Below, in pieces: positions 34,028 through 42,674 of a DNA stretch of 64,000 bases; the stretch's first letter is position 1; every line of letters starts with the position of its first letter. Source of the stretch: Comamonas sp. lk. GTDB taxonomy: Bacteria > Pseudomonadota > Gammaproteobacteria > Burkholderiales > Burkholderiaceae_C. Position numbers and translations under genes: made by a program. The notes under the pieces are model-generated. The model saw only the letters and a program-made list of their open reading frames with translations. It had not been told where the DNA came from and made no database searches. Where the stretch lies: positions 1,552,754 to 1,616,753 of the forward strand of contig NZ_UOOB01000001.1 of the NCBI RefSeq assembly GCF_900564145.1, read 5' to 3'.

Positions 34028-35287
34028 ATGGCTTTTACGCACTACTTCCCGTCTGTTTCTTCTGTCTCTCGGGGCAAGTCACCCCGGCAATGGCTGGTGT
34101 TGTCGGCCGTGGCTGGCGCTGTATTGCTGTCGGCCTGCTCCAAAAAGGAGACGCCGCCAGAGCCGGTGCGCGCCGTCAAGCTGGTGACCGTGGGGGCTTC
34201 GCCCGTGCAGGCGCAGCTGGAGTATTCGGGCGATGTGCGTGCGCGCATTGAATCGCGCCTGGGCTTTCGCGTGGCCGGCAAGATCATCAAGCGAGAAGTA
34301 GAGCTGGGCCAGCATGTGAAGGCCGGCCAGGTGCTGGCGCGTCTGGATGCCAAGGATTACCAGCTGAGTGCCGACGCGGCCCGCGCACAGCTGGCTTCGG
34401 CCACCACGCAGCGCGATCTGGCCGAAGCCAATGCCAGGCGCTTTCGCTCGCTGAGAGCGCAGAACTTCATCAGCGCCGCCGAGATGGAAAGATACGAGGC
34501 CAACCTCAAGGCCGCCCAGGCCACGTTGGAGCAGGCCCAGGCCCAGCTGTCGGCCCAATCCAATCAGACCCAGTACACCCAGCTGCTGGCCGATGCGGAT
34601 GGCGTGGTCACCGCCGTGGAGGCCGAGCCCGGCCAGGTGGTGTCTGCGGGCGCCACCGTGGTGCGCATTGCGCAAGACGGTGCACGCGATGCGGTTTTCA
34701 GCGTGCCCGAGGACAAGCGCACGGCCGTGAAGATAGGCCAGAGCGTGCAGGTGATTCCCTGGGCCGATGAGTCGGGGCGCCTGAGCGCTTTGGTGCGCGA
34801 AGTGGCGGCCAGTGCCGACCCTGCCACCCGTACCTATCTGGTGAAGGCGGCCCTGCAGGGCGAGCCCATGCCGGCGCTGGGCTCTACCGTTCGCGTGCGT
34901 CCGGCAGGCATGGGCATGGGGCTGGAAGCGGGCGCCAACGCCATCAAGCTGCCGACCACGGCGCTGCGCCAGGAGGGCGGCAACGGCCAGGGCACGGCCG
35001 TGTGGGTGTATGACGCGGCCAGCAGCACCGTCAAGCTGCAGCCGGTGAAGGTGCTCACGGCCGATGGCAACGAGGCGGTGATTGCCTCGGGTCTTGCAGC
35101 CGGCATGCAGGTGGTTGCCACGGGTGTACATGTGCTGACACCGGGCCAGAAGGTGACGGTGTACCGGGATAAATACGATAAATCCAAGCCAAACAAGCCT
35201 CAAGCCCAATCGGATCAAGCACCGGAAGCTATCAAAACTGAGGCGGCAACCGAAGCCAAGCCTGCGGCTGCGGGAGCTGCTCAATGA
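34028..35287 (+). CDS. RND efflux periplasmic adaptor, lipoprotein
   Basis: The 419-residue membrane fusion protein has a lipobox LSAC with Cys near residue 37, so it is lipid-anchored. The lipoyl halves (VELGQHVKAGQVLARLDAKD and VVTAVEAEPGQVVSAGATV) flank an alpha-hairpin, followed by beta-barrel domains. It links the RND pump encoded next to an outer-membrane channel. ATG 34004 is an alternative start. The low-complexity tail of about 35 residues (Lys/Pro/Ala/Gln) contains a GAAGCTATCAAAACTGAG stretch resembling the dispersed repeat, so the tail may be repeat-derived. Confidence 0.88.
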   Translation: MAFTHYFPSVSSVSRGKSPRQWLVLSAVAGAVLLSACSKKETPPEPVRAVKLVTVGASPVQAQLEYSGDVRARIESRLGFRVAGKIIKREVELGQHVKAGQVLARLDAKDYQLSADAARAQLASATTQRDLAEANARRFRSLRAQNFISAAEMERYEANLKAAQATLEQAQAQLSAQSNQTQYTQLLADADGVVTAVEAEPGQVVSAGATVVRIAQDGARDAVFSVPEDKRTAVKIGQSVQVIPWADESGRLSALVREVAASADPATRTYLVKAALQGEPMPALGSTVRVRPAGMGMGLEAGANAIKLPTTALRQEGGNGQGTAVWVYDAASSTVKLQPVKVLTADGNEAVIASGLAAGMQVVATGVHVLTPGQKVTVYRDKYDKSKPNKPQAQSDQAPEAIKTEAATEAKPAAAGAAQ

Positions 35288-38200
35288 GTTCGCCACACAA
35301 AAAAGCTTCGGGCGATCATTTCAATCTCTCGCGCTGGGCGCTGGACCATGTGGCGCTGACGCGCTACTTCATCGTGGTGCTGATGGTGATGGGCTTTGCC
35401 GCCTATTTCCAGCTGGGCCAGGATGAAGACCCGCCCTTCACCTTCCGCGCCATGGTGATTCGCACCTACTGGCCCGGCGCCTCTGCCGAGCAAGTGGCCC
35501 AGCAGGTGACGGACAAGATAGAGCGCACGCTGCAGGAAGTGCCGTATGCGGACAAGATCAGCAGCTACTCCAAGCCCGGCGAATCGCAGGTGATCTTCCA
35601 GCTGCATGACACGTCGCCGCCCAAGGAGGTGTCCCAGATCTGGTACACGGTGCGCAAGAAAATCGGCGATATGCGCTATACCTTGCCGCAAGGCGTGCAA
35701 GGGCCGTTTTTCAACGACGACTTTGGCGATGTGTACGGCGTGATCTATGCCTTGCAAGCCGATGGCTTCAGCTACGCCGAGCTCAAGACCATGGCCGACG
35801 ATGTGCGCCAGCAACTGCTGCGCGTGCCCGATGTGGCCAAGGTGGACCAGTTCGGCGTGCAGGACGAGAAGGTTTATGTGGAACTGTCCCAGCGCGCCAC
35901 GCAGCTGGGTCTGGACATGCGCCAGGTGATTGATCAGCTCAACCAGCAAAACGCCGTGGCTTCGGCAGGCGTTCTACGCACGCCTGCCGAGACCATTGTG
36001 CTGCGCGTGAACGGTCAGTTCGCCGATATGGAGCAGCTGCGCGACATGCCCATACGCGGCCCCAGCGGAGCGCAGCTGCGCCTGGGCGATATTGCAGAGA
36101 TCCAGCGCGGCTACGCCGATCCGGCCAATGTCAAGGTGCGCTTTCAGGGCGAGAACGCCGTGGCCCTGGGCGTGTCCATGGTCAAGGGCGGGGACATCAT
36201 CGCCTTGGGCGAGGCTTTGACCCAGACCACGGACGGCATCAGCCGGTCTTTGCCGGCGGGCGTCACGCTCAAAAACATGCAAAACCAGCCCAAGGCCGTG
36301 GCCGATTCGGTGAACGAATTCGTGCGTGTGCTGATCGAGGCCGTGGTGGTGGTGCTGGCCGTGAGCTTTATCAGCCTGGGCTTGCACCGGCGCGAGGGCC
36401 ATCAGCCGCTGTGGAAGCGCTGGTATATAGACCCGCGCCCGGGCCTGGTGGTGGGCATCACCATTCCCCTGGTGCTGGCTGCCACCTTCCTGGCCATGTG
36501 GTACTGGAACATAGGCTTGCACAAGGTTTCTCTGGGCTCGCTCATCATTGCGCTGGGCTTGCTGGTCGATGACGCCATCATTTCGGTGGAGATGATGGTG
36601 CGCAAGATGGAAGAGGGCTACGACAAGTACCGCGCCGCCACCTTCGCTTACGAAATCACGGCTAAGCCCATGCTGACGGGCACCTTGATCACGGCGACCG
36701 GCTTTTTGCCCATAGGCATGGCCAAGTCCATGACGGGCGAATACACCTTTGCCATCTTTGCGGTGACGGTGATTGCGCTGGTGCTCAGCTGGTTTGCCTC
36801 GGTGTACTTTGTGCCCTATCTGGGCCTGTTGCTGCTCAAGAAGCCGCCGCACGCAGCCACGCTGCCGCCCGAGGTGGCGTCTGGCGAAATCTCGGCAGAG
36901 GAGGCCGGCATCAACACCGAAGCCAGCGAGCACGATGTGTTCGACAGCCCTTTCTACAACCGCTTTCGCCATACGGTGGACTGGTGTGTGCAGCATCGCT
37001 GGCTGACGATTGGCGCCACGGTGCTGGTGTTTGCGCTGGGGCTGGCGGGCATGGGCAAGGTGCAGCAGCAGTTCTTCCCCGACTCCAGCCGCCCCGAGGT
37101 GCTGGTGGATATCTGGTTCCCCGAAGGCACGGCGCTGCAAGCCAATCAGGACGTCACGCTGCGCGTGGAAGAGCGCTTCATGCAGCTGGAGGGGGCGGAG
37201 ACGGTCAGTGAATGGATTGGCTCGGGTGTGCCGCGCTTTTATCTGCCGCTGGATCAGGTTTTTCCGCAGAACAATGTCTCGCAGTTCATCATCGTGGCCA
37301 AGGATTTGAAGGCCCGCGAGGAAATTCGCAAAAAGCTGCCGGCGCTGATGGCAGAAGAGTTTCCCGAGGTACGGGCCCGCGTCAAGCTGCTGCCCAATGG
37401 GCCGCCCGTGCCTTACCCCGTGCAGTTCCGCGTCGTGGGCTCTGACCCGGCCAAGCTGCGCGATTACGCGGACGAGGTGAAGAAGGCCATGATGGCCAAC
37501 GCGGACATGCGCGGTGTGAACGACAACTGGAACGAGTCCATCAAGGTCATTCGCCTGCAGGTCGATCAGGACAAGGCGCGTGCTCTGGGCGTGACCAGCC
37601 AGTCTCTGGCCGAAGCCACCAGCCAGAACTTCAGCGGCATCACGGTGGGCCAGTACCGTGAAGGCGACAAGCTGATCGAGATCGTGATGCGACCGCCCAA
37701 GGCCGAGCGCGATGCCATCACCGATATTGCCAATGTCTATGTCACCACCAGCGCGGGAAAATCCATCCCGCTGACGCAGATCGCCAAGCCCGTCATGGCC
37801 TGGGAGCCCGGTGTGATGTGGCGTGAAAAGCGCAATTTCGCCATCACCGTGCAAGGCGATGTGCGCGAAGGTCTACAAGGTGCAACCGTGACCAATGCCT
37901 TGTTGCCCGAGCTGCGCAAGATGGAAGGCAGCTGGCATGCGGCGGGTGATCTGGGCTATCGCATCGAAGTGGCGGGTGCGGTGGAGGAAAGCTCCAAGGG
38001 CTCGGGCGCCATCGTGGCCGGCATCCCGGTGCTGCTTTTCCTGACCTTCACCTTGCTGATGCTGCAGCTGCGCAGCGTCAGCCGCTCGCTGCTGGTGTTT
38101 GTGACCGGGCCTCTGGGCATTCCCGGCGTGGCGGCGGCCTTGCTGCTGCTGAATCGGCCCTTCGGCTTTGTGGCGCTGCTGGGTGTGGTGGCTTTGATGG

Positions 38201-38490
38201 GCATGATTCAGCGCAATTCGGTGATCCTGATCGACCAGATCGAAACCGGCCGCGCCAAGGGCGTGCCGGCCTGGGATGCCATCATTGAAGCGGCTGTGCA
38301 TAGGCTGCGCCCCATCGTGCTGACGGCCGCGGCCGCCGTGCTGGCCATGATTCCGCTGACGCGCAGCGTGTTCTGGGGCCCTATGGCCGTGGCCATCATG
38401 GGCGGGCTGATTGTGGCGACCGTGTTGACGCTGCTGGCGCTGCCCGCCATGTACGCCGCCGTGTTTCGCATCAAGCGTGACACTGCTTAG
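35284..38490 (+). CDS. RND efflux transporter permease
   Basis: The 1068-residue inner-membrane pump of the AcrB/HAE1 superfamily has twelve expected helices with two large periplasmic loops. Transmembrane motif IALGLLVDDAIISVEMMVRK holds the paired aspartates of the proton relay. Its ATG overlaps the adaptor stop by four bases (ATGA). No outer-membrane channel gene is nearby, so a TolC-type partner is expected elsewhere. Substrate is unknown. Confidence 0.9.
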   Translation: MSSPHKKASGDHFNLSRWALDHVALTRYFIVVLMVMGFAAYFQLGQDEDPPFTFRAMVIRTYWPGASAEQVAQQVTDKIERTLQEVPYADKISSYSKPGESQVIFQLHDTSPPKEVSQIWYTVRKKIGDMRYTLPQGVQGPFFNDDFGDVYGVIYALQADGFSYAELKTMADDVRQQLLRVPDVAKVDQFGVQDEKVYVELSQRATQLGLDMRQVIDQLNQQNAVASAGVLRTPAETIVLRVNGQFADMEQLRDMPIRGPSGAQLRLGDIAEIQRGYADPANVKVRFQGENAVALGVSMVKGGDIIALGEALTQTTDGISRSLPAGVTLKNMQNQPKAVADSVNEFVRVLIEAVVVVLAVSFISLGLHRREGHQPLWKRWYIDPRPGLVVGITIPLVLAATFLAMWYWNIGLHKVSLGSLIIALGLLVDDAIISVEMMVRKMEEGYDKYRAATFAYEITAKPMLTGTLITATGFLPIGMAKSMTGEYTFAIFAVTVIALVLSWFASVYFVPYLGLLLLKKPPHAATLPPEVASGEISAEEAGINTEASEHDVFDSPFYNRFRHTVDWCVQHRWLTIGATVLVFALGLAGMGKVQQQFFPDSSRPEVLVDIWFPEGTALQANQDVTLRVEERFMQLEGAETVSEWIGSGVPRFYLPLDQVFPQNNVSQFIIVAKDLKAREEIRKKLPALMAEEFPEVRARVKLLPNGPPVPYPVQFRVVGSDPAKLRDYADEVKKAMMANADMRGVNDNWNESIKVIRLQVDQDKARALGVTSQSLAEATSQNFSGITVGQYREGDKLIEIVMRPPKAERDAITDIANVYVTTSAGKSIPLTQIAKPVMAWEPGVMWREKRNFAITVQGDVREGLQGATVTNALLPELRKMEGSWHAAGDLGYRIEVAGAVEESSKGSGAIVAGIPVLLFLTFTLLMLQLRSVSRSLLVFVTGPLGIPGVAAALLLLNRPFGFVALLGVVALMGMIQRNSVILIDQIETGRAKGVPAWDAIIEAAVHRLRPIVLTAAAAVLAMIPLTRSVFWGPMAVAIMGGLIVATVLTLLALPAMYAAVFRIKRDTA

Positions 38491-38505
38491 GCCTGTATTC
38501 GCGAA

Positions 38506-38528
38506 AGCCGCAAATTTGCGGCTAGAAT
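38506..38528 (+). promoter_or_regulatory. Palindrome and -10 box before tRNA-Leu
   Basis: AGCCGCAAATTTGCGGCT (38506-38523) is a perfect 18-bp palindrome, directly followed by a TAGAAT box (38523-38528) about 45 bases before the tRNA. The palindrome occupies the space between expected -35 and -10 elements. It could also be the end of the efflux pump transcript, but no T-run follows. Confidence 0.4.
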
Positions 38529-38573
38529 CTGCGCCTTGACCCCAGCAAGCGTGGATTCGCGCATTGCTGGACC

Positions 38574-38660
38574 GCGCGGGTGGCGAAATTGGTAGACGCA
38601 CCAGGTTTAGGTCCTGACGGTGGCAACACCGTGCCGGTTCGAGTCCGGCTCCGCGCACCA
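38574..38660 (+). tRNA. tRNA-Leu (anticodon TAG)
   Basis: An 87-base class II tRNA with acceptor GCGCGGG paired to TCCGCGC, encoded CCA end, D-loop GGTAGACGC, anticodon loop TTTAGGT (TAG at 38608-38610), a long variable arm and T-loop GGTTCGAGTCC. It reads CUA and related leucine codons. Confidence 0.97.
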
Positions 38661-39055
38661 GATTTTTCAGTCACCCTGTCCGGGTCACTGCCGTATCAAG
38701 CCCGTACCCCCTCGCAGGTGCGGGCTTTTTTCTTGTCCGCGCCCTTTACGTACAGGCGTTTGTCAGCCTTCGCGGGCAAACCCTGCATGGCGCTCGCCAA
38801 GGGTTGACGGCGCCTCGTTATAATGGTCGGCTTCGCCTGTATCCGTTTTGTGCGGTCCGCTCAAGTGGGATGCTCGCCCGGTGCAATGAGAAATGTGCTT
38901 TGTCACTTTTCCAATATTGCCCAGTGCTGGATGCAGGCTATCCGGAAAATCTGAGGTGCCGCATGCCGCAAGACGTGCGCGCACCGTGACTTTGCGCAAT
39001 ACGGTGCAGGTTGCAGGCGCAGCCCGCACGGTCCACATCCCTCATAGGAAAAATC
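38661..39055 (+). promoter_or_regulatory. Gene-free region with tRNA terminator and probable tig promoter
   Basis: No gene is seen in this 395-base region. A terminator occupies 38698-38732: AAGCCCGTACC pairs with GGTGCGGGCTT and a T-run follows. A consensus TATAAT lies at 38819-38824, with no good -35 at normal spacing. It would give the trigger factor message a leader of about 220 bases, which is long for this gene. An AGGAA box precedes the tig ATG. Confidence 0.5.
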
Positions 39056-40366
39056 ATGGCCGTTAACGTTGAAACTCTTGAAAAGCTCGAGCGCAAGATC
39101 ACGCTGAGCGTGCCCCTGTCCGCTATCCAGTCCGAAGTCGAGACTCGCCTGAAGAAGGTTGCTCGCACTGTGAAGATGGACGGCTTCCGTCCCGGCAAGG
39201 TGCCCATGAATGTGGTGGCCCAGCGTTATGGCTACTCCGTGCAATACGAAGTGCTCAATGACAAGGTGGGTGAAGCCTTTGCCCAGGCCGTGAACGAAGC
39301 CGAACTGCGCGTTGCCGGTCAGCCCAAGATCACCGAGAAGGAAGGCGCTGCCGAAGGCGAAGCCCAATTCGAAGCTGTGTTCGAAGTGATGCCCGAAGTC
39401 AAGATCGGTGATCTGACTACGGCTGAAGTGGAAAAGCTGTCCACCGAAGTGGACGACGCCGCCATCGACAAGACCATCGACATCCTGCGCAAGCAACGTC
39501 GCACTTTCACCGAGCGCGCTGCTGGCGAAGCTGCTGTGGACGGCGACCGCGTGACCGTGGACTTCGAAGGCAAGATCGACGGCGAGACTTTCTCCGGCGG
39601 CAAGGCTGAAGACTTCCAGTTCCTGGTTGGCGAAGGCCAGATGCTCAAGGAATTCGAAGACGCAACCCGCGGCATGAAGGCTGGCGAGTCCAAGACTTTC
39701 CCCCTGGCTTTCCCCGCTGACTACCATGGCGCCGATGTGGCCGGCAAGACTGCCGACTTCCTGGTGACCGTGAAGAAGGTGGAAGTTGCCAACCTGCCCG
39801 AAGTGAACGAAGAATTCGTGAAGACTCTGGGCGTTGAAGGCGGTTCCGTGGAAGCGCTGCGCGCCGACATCAAGAAGAACCTGGAGCGCGAAGTCAAGTT
39901 CCGCGTGCAAGGTCGCAACAAGCAAGCCGTGATGGACGCTCTGGTGTCCAAGGCTGAGCTGGACCTGCCCAAGGCTTCCGTGCAAGCCGAAGTGGCCCGC
40001 CTGATGGAAGGCGCCCGCGCCGAGCTGGAACAACGCGGTATCAAGGATGCAGCCAAGGCTGAAATCCCTGAAGACATCTTCCTGCCCCAAGCCGAGCGCC
40101 GCGTGCGCCTGGGCTTGGTGGTGGCCGAGCTGGTCAAGTCCAACAATCTGCAAGCCACTGCCGACCAGATCAAGGCTCACGTGGACGAGCTGGCTTCCAG
40201 CTACGAAAAGCCCGAAGACGTGGCCCGCTGGTACTTCAGCGACCGCAACCGTCTGGCCGAAATCGAAGCCGTTGTGATCGAAAACAACGTGACCGAATTC
40301 GTGCTGGGTCAGGCCAAGGTCAGCGACAAGGCTGTGTCCTTTGACGAGCTGATGGGCCAGGCCTGA
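39056..40366 (+). CDS. tig: Trigger factor
   Basis: The 436-residue ribosome-associated chaperone and peptidyl-prolyl isomerase has the ribosome-binding domain with GFRPGKVP near residue 44, the FKBP-like isomerase domain at about 150-245 ([20 protein letters not shown]) and the helical C-terminal arms. It leads the classical protein quality-control block tig, clpP, clpX, lon. Codon use is strongly biased, as expected for a highly expressed gene. Confidence 0.97.
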   Translation: MAVNVETLEKLERKITLSVPLSAIQSEVETRLKKVARTVKMDGFRPGKVPMNVVAQRYGYSVQYEVLNDKVGEAFAQAVNEAELRVAGQPKITEKEGAAEGEAQFEAVFEVMPEVKIGDLTTAEVEKLSTEVDDAAIDKTIDILRKQRRTFTERAAGEAAVDGDRVTVDFEGKIDGETFSGGKAEDFQFLVGEGQMLKEFEDATRGMKAGESKTFPLAFPADYHGADVAGKTADFLVTVKKVEVANLPEVNEEFVKTLGVEGGSVEALRADIKKNLEREVKFRVQGRNKQAVMDALVSKAELDLPKASVQAEVARLMEGARAELEQRGIKDAAKAEIPEDIFLPQAERRVRLGLVVAELVKSNNLQATADQIKAHVDELASSYEKPEDVARWYFSDRNRLAEIEAVVIENNVTEFVLGQAKVSDKAVSFDELMGQA

Positions 40367-40427
40367 TAGCTTGACCTTTTATCGACCCGGCCGGCAAAGA
40401 CGGCAGGTGTCGATGAGTTGAAAAGGC

Positions 40428-40465
40428 GGGGCTTGTGCTTTTGCGCACAGGCCCCATTTTCTTTT
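40428..40465 (+). terminator. Terminator after tig
   Basis: GGGGCTTGTGC pairs with GCACAGGCCCC (one G-T pair) around a TTTTGC loop, followed by ATTTTCTTTT. It partly or fully separates tig from clpP. Confidence 0.8.
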
Positions 40466-40505
40466 CAGAATGCGGCTACAGTAGGCGCATAGCACTGGAG
40501 AAAAC

Positions 40506-41114
40506 ATGAGCGCATTGGATACATTGGGTTTGGGCATGGTGCCCATGGTCATTGAACAGTCGGGTCGCGGTGAGCGCTCCTATGACATTTATTCACGCTT
40601 GCTCAAGGAGCGCGTGATTTTCCTGGTGGGTGAGGTCAACGACCAGACTGCCAACCTCGTGGTGGCTCAGCTGCTGTTTTTGGAAAGCGAAAATCCCGAC
40701 AAGGACATTTCGTTCTACATCAACTCTCCGGGCGGCAGCGTGACGGCTGGCATGGCGATCTATGACACCATGAACTTCATCAAGCCGGATGTCTCGACAC
40801 TGTGCACAGGCATGGCTGCCAGCATGGGTGCTTTCCTGCTGTCTGCAGGCGCCAAGGGTAAGCGTTATGCTTTGCCCAATGCCCAGGTCATGATTCACCA
40901 GCCTTTGGGTGGTGCGCGTGGTCAGGCCACCGAGATCGAAATTCATGCCCGCGAGATCCTCAAGACGCGCGAGCGCCTGAACCGGATCCTGGCGGAACGC
41001 ACCGGTCAGCCGCTGGAAAAAGTCCAGCATGACACCGATCGTGACTATTTCCTCACGGCCGATGAGGCCAAGGAATATGGTCTCGTGGATCAGGTGATCA
41101 GCAAGCGTTCTTGA
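40506..41114 (+). CDS. clpP: ClpP protease subunit
   Basis: The 202-residue serine peptidase forms the double seven-membered ring used with ClpX and ClpA. The catalytic Ser106 is in GMAASMGAF and His131 in MIHQPLGG, with Asp in the C-terminal third. Length is normal. A GGAG box precedes the ATG. It is followed by clpX after about 155 bases. Confidence 0.97.
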   Translation: MSALDTLGLGMVPMVIEQSGRGERSYDIYSRLLKERVIFLVGEVNDQTANLVVAQLLFLESENPDKDISFYINSPGGSVTAGMAIYDTMNFIKPDVSTLCTGMAASMGAFLLSAGAKGKRYALPNAQVMIHQPLGGARGQATEIEIHAREILKTRERLNRILAERTGQPLEKVQHDTDRDYFLTADEAKEYGLVDQVISKRS

Positions 41115-41269
41115 AATATGTAGCGCCGGGCCCTGTGCTACTTTGGTTCACAGGGCATTGCCCTTCATACCCGCATGGGCCCGCTGGCGGCGTTTATCCT
41201 TGACGGGAAACGCCGCCTTCGCTTTGGTTATCATTTATTTTCGTTTTTTCGTAACGAGGCACAGCCCCC

Positions 41270-42532
41270 ATGGCCGATAAAAAAGGCTCTTCCACCGAAA
41301 AGAATTTGTATTGCACCTTCTGTGGCAAAAGCCAGCATGAGGTCAAGAAGCTGATTGCCGGCCCGTCCGTCTTCATCTGCGACGAATGCATAGACTTGTG
41401 CAATGAGATCATTCGCGACGAGCAGCCTGCTGCCGATGCCAAGGAAGCTCGCAACGATCTGCCCACGCCTTCCGATATCAAGACCAATCTGGACAGCTAT
41501 GTGATTGGTCAGGAGCAGGCCAAGCGCACTCTGGCCGTGGCGGTGTACAACCACTACAAGCGTCTGCGTTACAAGGACAAGGCGGGCAAGGATGAGGTGG
41601 AGCTGTCCAAGAGCAATATCTTGCTGATCGGCCCTACAGGCTCGGGCAAGACCTTGCTGGCCCAGACGCTGGCGCGCCAGCTCAATGTGCCGTTCGTGAT
41701 GGCCGATGCCACGACACTGACCGAAGCCGGTTATGTGGGCGAGGACGTAGAGAACATCATTCAAAAGCTGCTGCAAAGCTGCGAGTACGACGTGGAACGC
41801 GCCCAGCGCGGCATTGTCTACATCGACGAAATCGACAAGATTTCGCGCAAGTCTGACAACCCCAGCATCACCCGCGACGTATCGGGTGAGGGTGTGCAGC
41901 AGGCTCTGCTCAAGCTGATTGAAGGCACGATGGCCAGCATTCCGCCCCAAGGTGGACGCAAGCACCCCAATCAGGATTTTCTGCAGATCGATACGACCAA
42001 CATCCTGTTTATCTGCGGCGGTGCGTTTGCGGGTCTGGAAAAAGTGATCGAGAACCGCACCGAAGCTTCGGGCATCGGTTTTGGCGCCTCCGTCAAGAGC
42101 AAGAAGCAGCGCTCCATCTCTGAAGTGTTCCAGGAAATTGAGCCTGAAGATCTGATCAAGTTCGGCATCATTCCCGAGCTGGTAGGTCGCATGCCTGTGG
42201 TGACGGCTCTGGCGGAACTGAGCGAAGACGCGCTGGTGCAGATCCTGACCGAGCCCAAGAACGCTCTGGTCAAGCAATACAGCAAGCTGCTAGCCATGGA
42301 GGGCGTGGAGCTGGAAATTCGCCCCACGGCCCTCAAAGCCATCGCCCGCAAGGCTTTGGCCCGCAAGACGGGTGCTCGCGGCCTGCGCTCCATTTTGGAG
42401 CAAGCGCTGATCGGCACCATGTTCGAGCTGCCCACTGCCGAAAACGTGGAAAAAGTGGTGGTGGAAGAGTCCACCATCGAAGATGGTAAAACCCCGCTGC
42501 TGGTTTACCGCGAGGCGGCCAAAAAGGCCTGA
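41270..42532 (+). CDS. clpX: ClpX ATPase subunit
   Basis: The 420-residue AAA+ unfoldase delivers tagged proteins to ClpP. The N-terminal zinc domain has CTFCGKS and CDECIDLC. Walker A is GPTGSGKT near residue 123, Walker B is [10 protein letters not shown], and the pore loop is YVGEDVE. The IGF-type loop that docks on ClpP is the SGIGFGASV segment. Length is standard. Confidence 0.97.
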   Translation: MADKKGSSTEKNLYCTFCGKSQHEVKKLIAGPSVFICDECIDLCNEIIRDEQPAADAKEARNDLPTPSDIKTNLDSYVIGQEQAKRTLAVAVYNHYKRLRYKDKAGKDEVELSKSNILLIGPTGSGKTLLAQTLARQLNVPFVMADATTLTEAGYVGEDVENIIQKLLQSCEYDVERAQRGIVYIDEIDKISRKSDNPSITRDVSGEGVQQALLKLIEGTMASIPPQGGRKHPNQDFLQIDTTNILFICGGAFAGLEKVIENRTEASGIGFGASVKSKKQRSISEVFQEIEPEDLIKFGIIPELVGRMPVVTALAELSEDALVQILTEPKNALVKQYSKLLAMEGVELEIRPTALKAIARKALARKTGARGLRSILEQALIGTMFELPTAENVEKVVVEESTIEDGKTPLLVYREAAKKA

Positions 42533-42621
42533 TACTGTGGGTGCGAGGCGGCCGGTGGCCGCTTCCCGCAGGCCTGAAAGGCAGCACTCCCCGGAGCCGG
42601 GAAAACATTTGTGGCCCCGGG

Positions 42622-42650
42622 GTTGAAATACACCGGTAAGCGGACCATCT
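42622..42650 (+). promoter_or_regulatory. Candidate sigma32 promoter for lon
   Basis: GTTGAAA (42622-42628), a 14-base spacer and GACCATCT (42643-42650) resemble the heat-shock pattern CTTGAAA-N13/14-CCCCATNT at 12 of 14 fixed positions. Transcription would start about 18 bases before the lon ATG. Heat-shock control of lon is well known; the site itself is inferred. Confidence 0.45.
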
Positions 42651-42674
42651 TCCGCTGAGAAACCGAGGAAACCT

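Noticed and set aside
35974..37854. Minus-strand frame of 626 codons opposite the RND pump
   Set aside because: Same reason; the RND motifs are complete on the plus strand.
38804..38824. TTGACG and TATAAT as a complete promoter before tig
   Set aside because: The two boxes are only 9 bases apart, too close for sigma70; only the -10 box is kept as a candidate.
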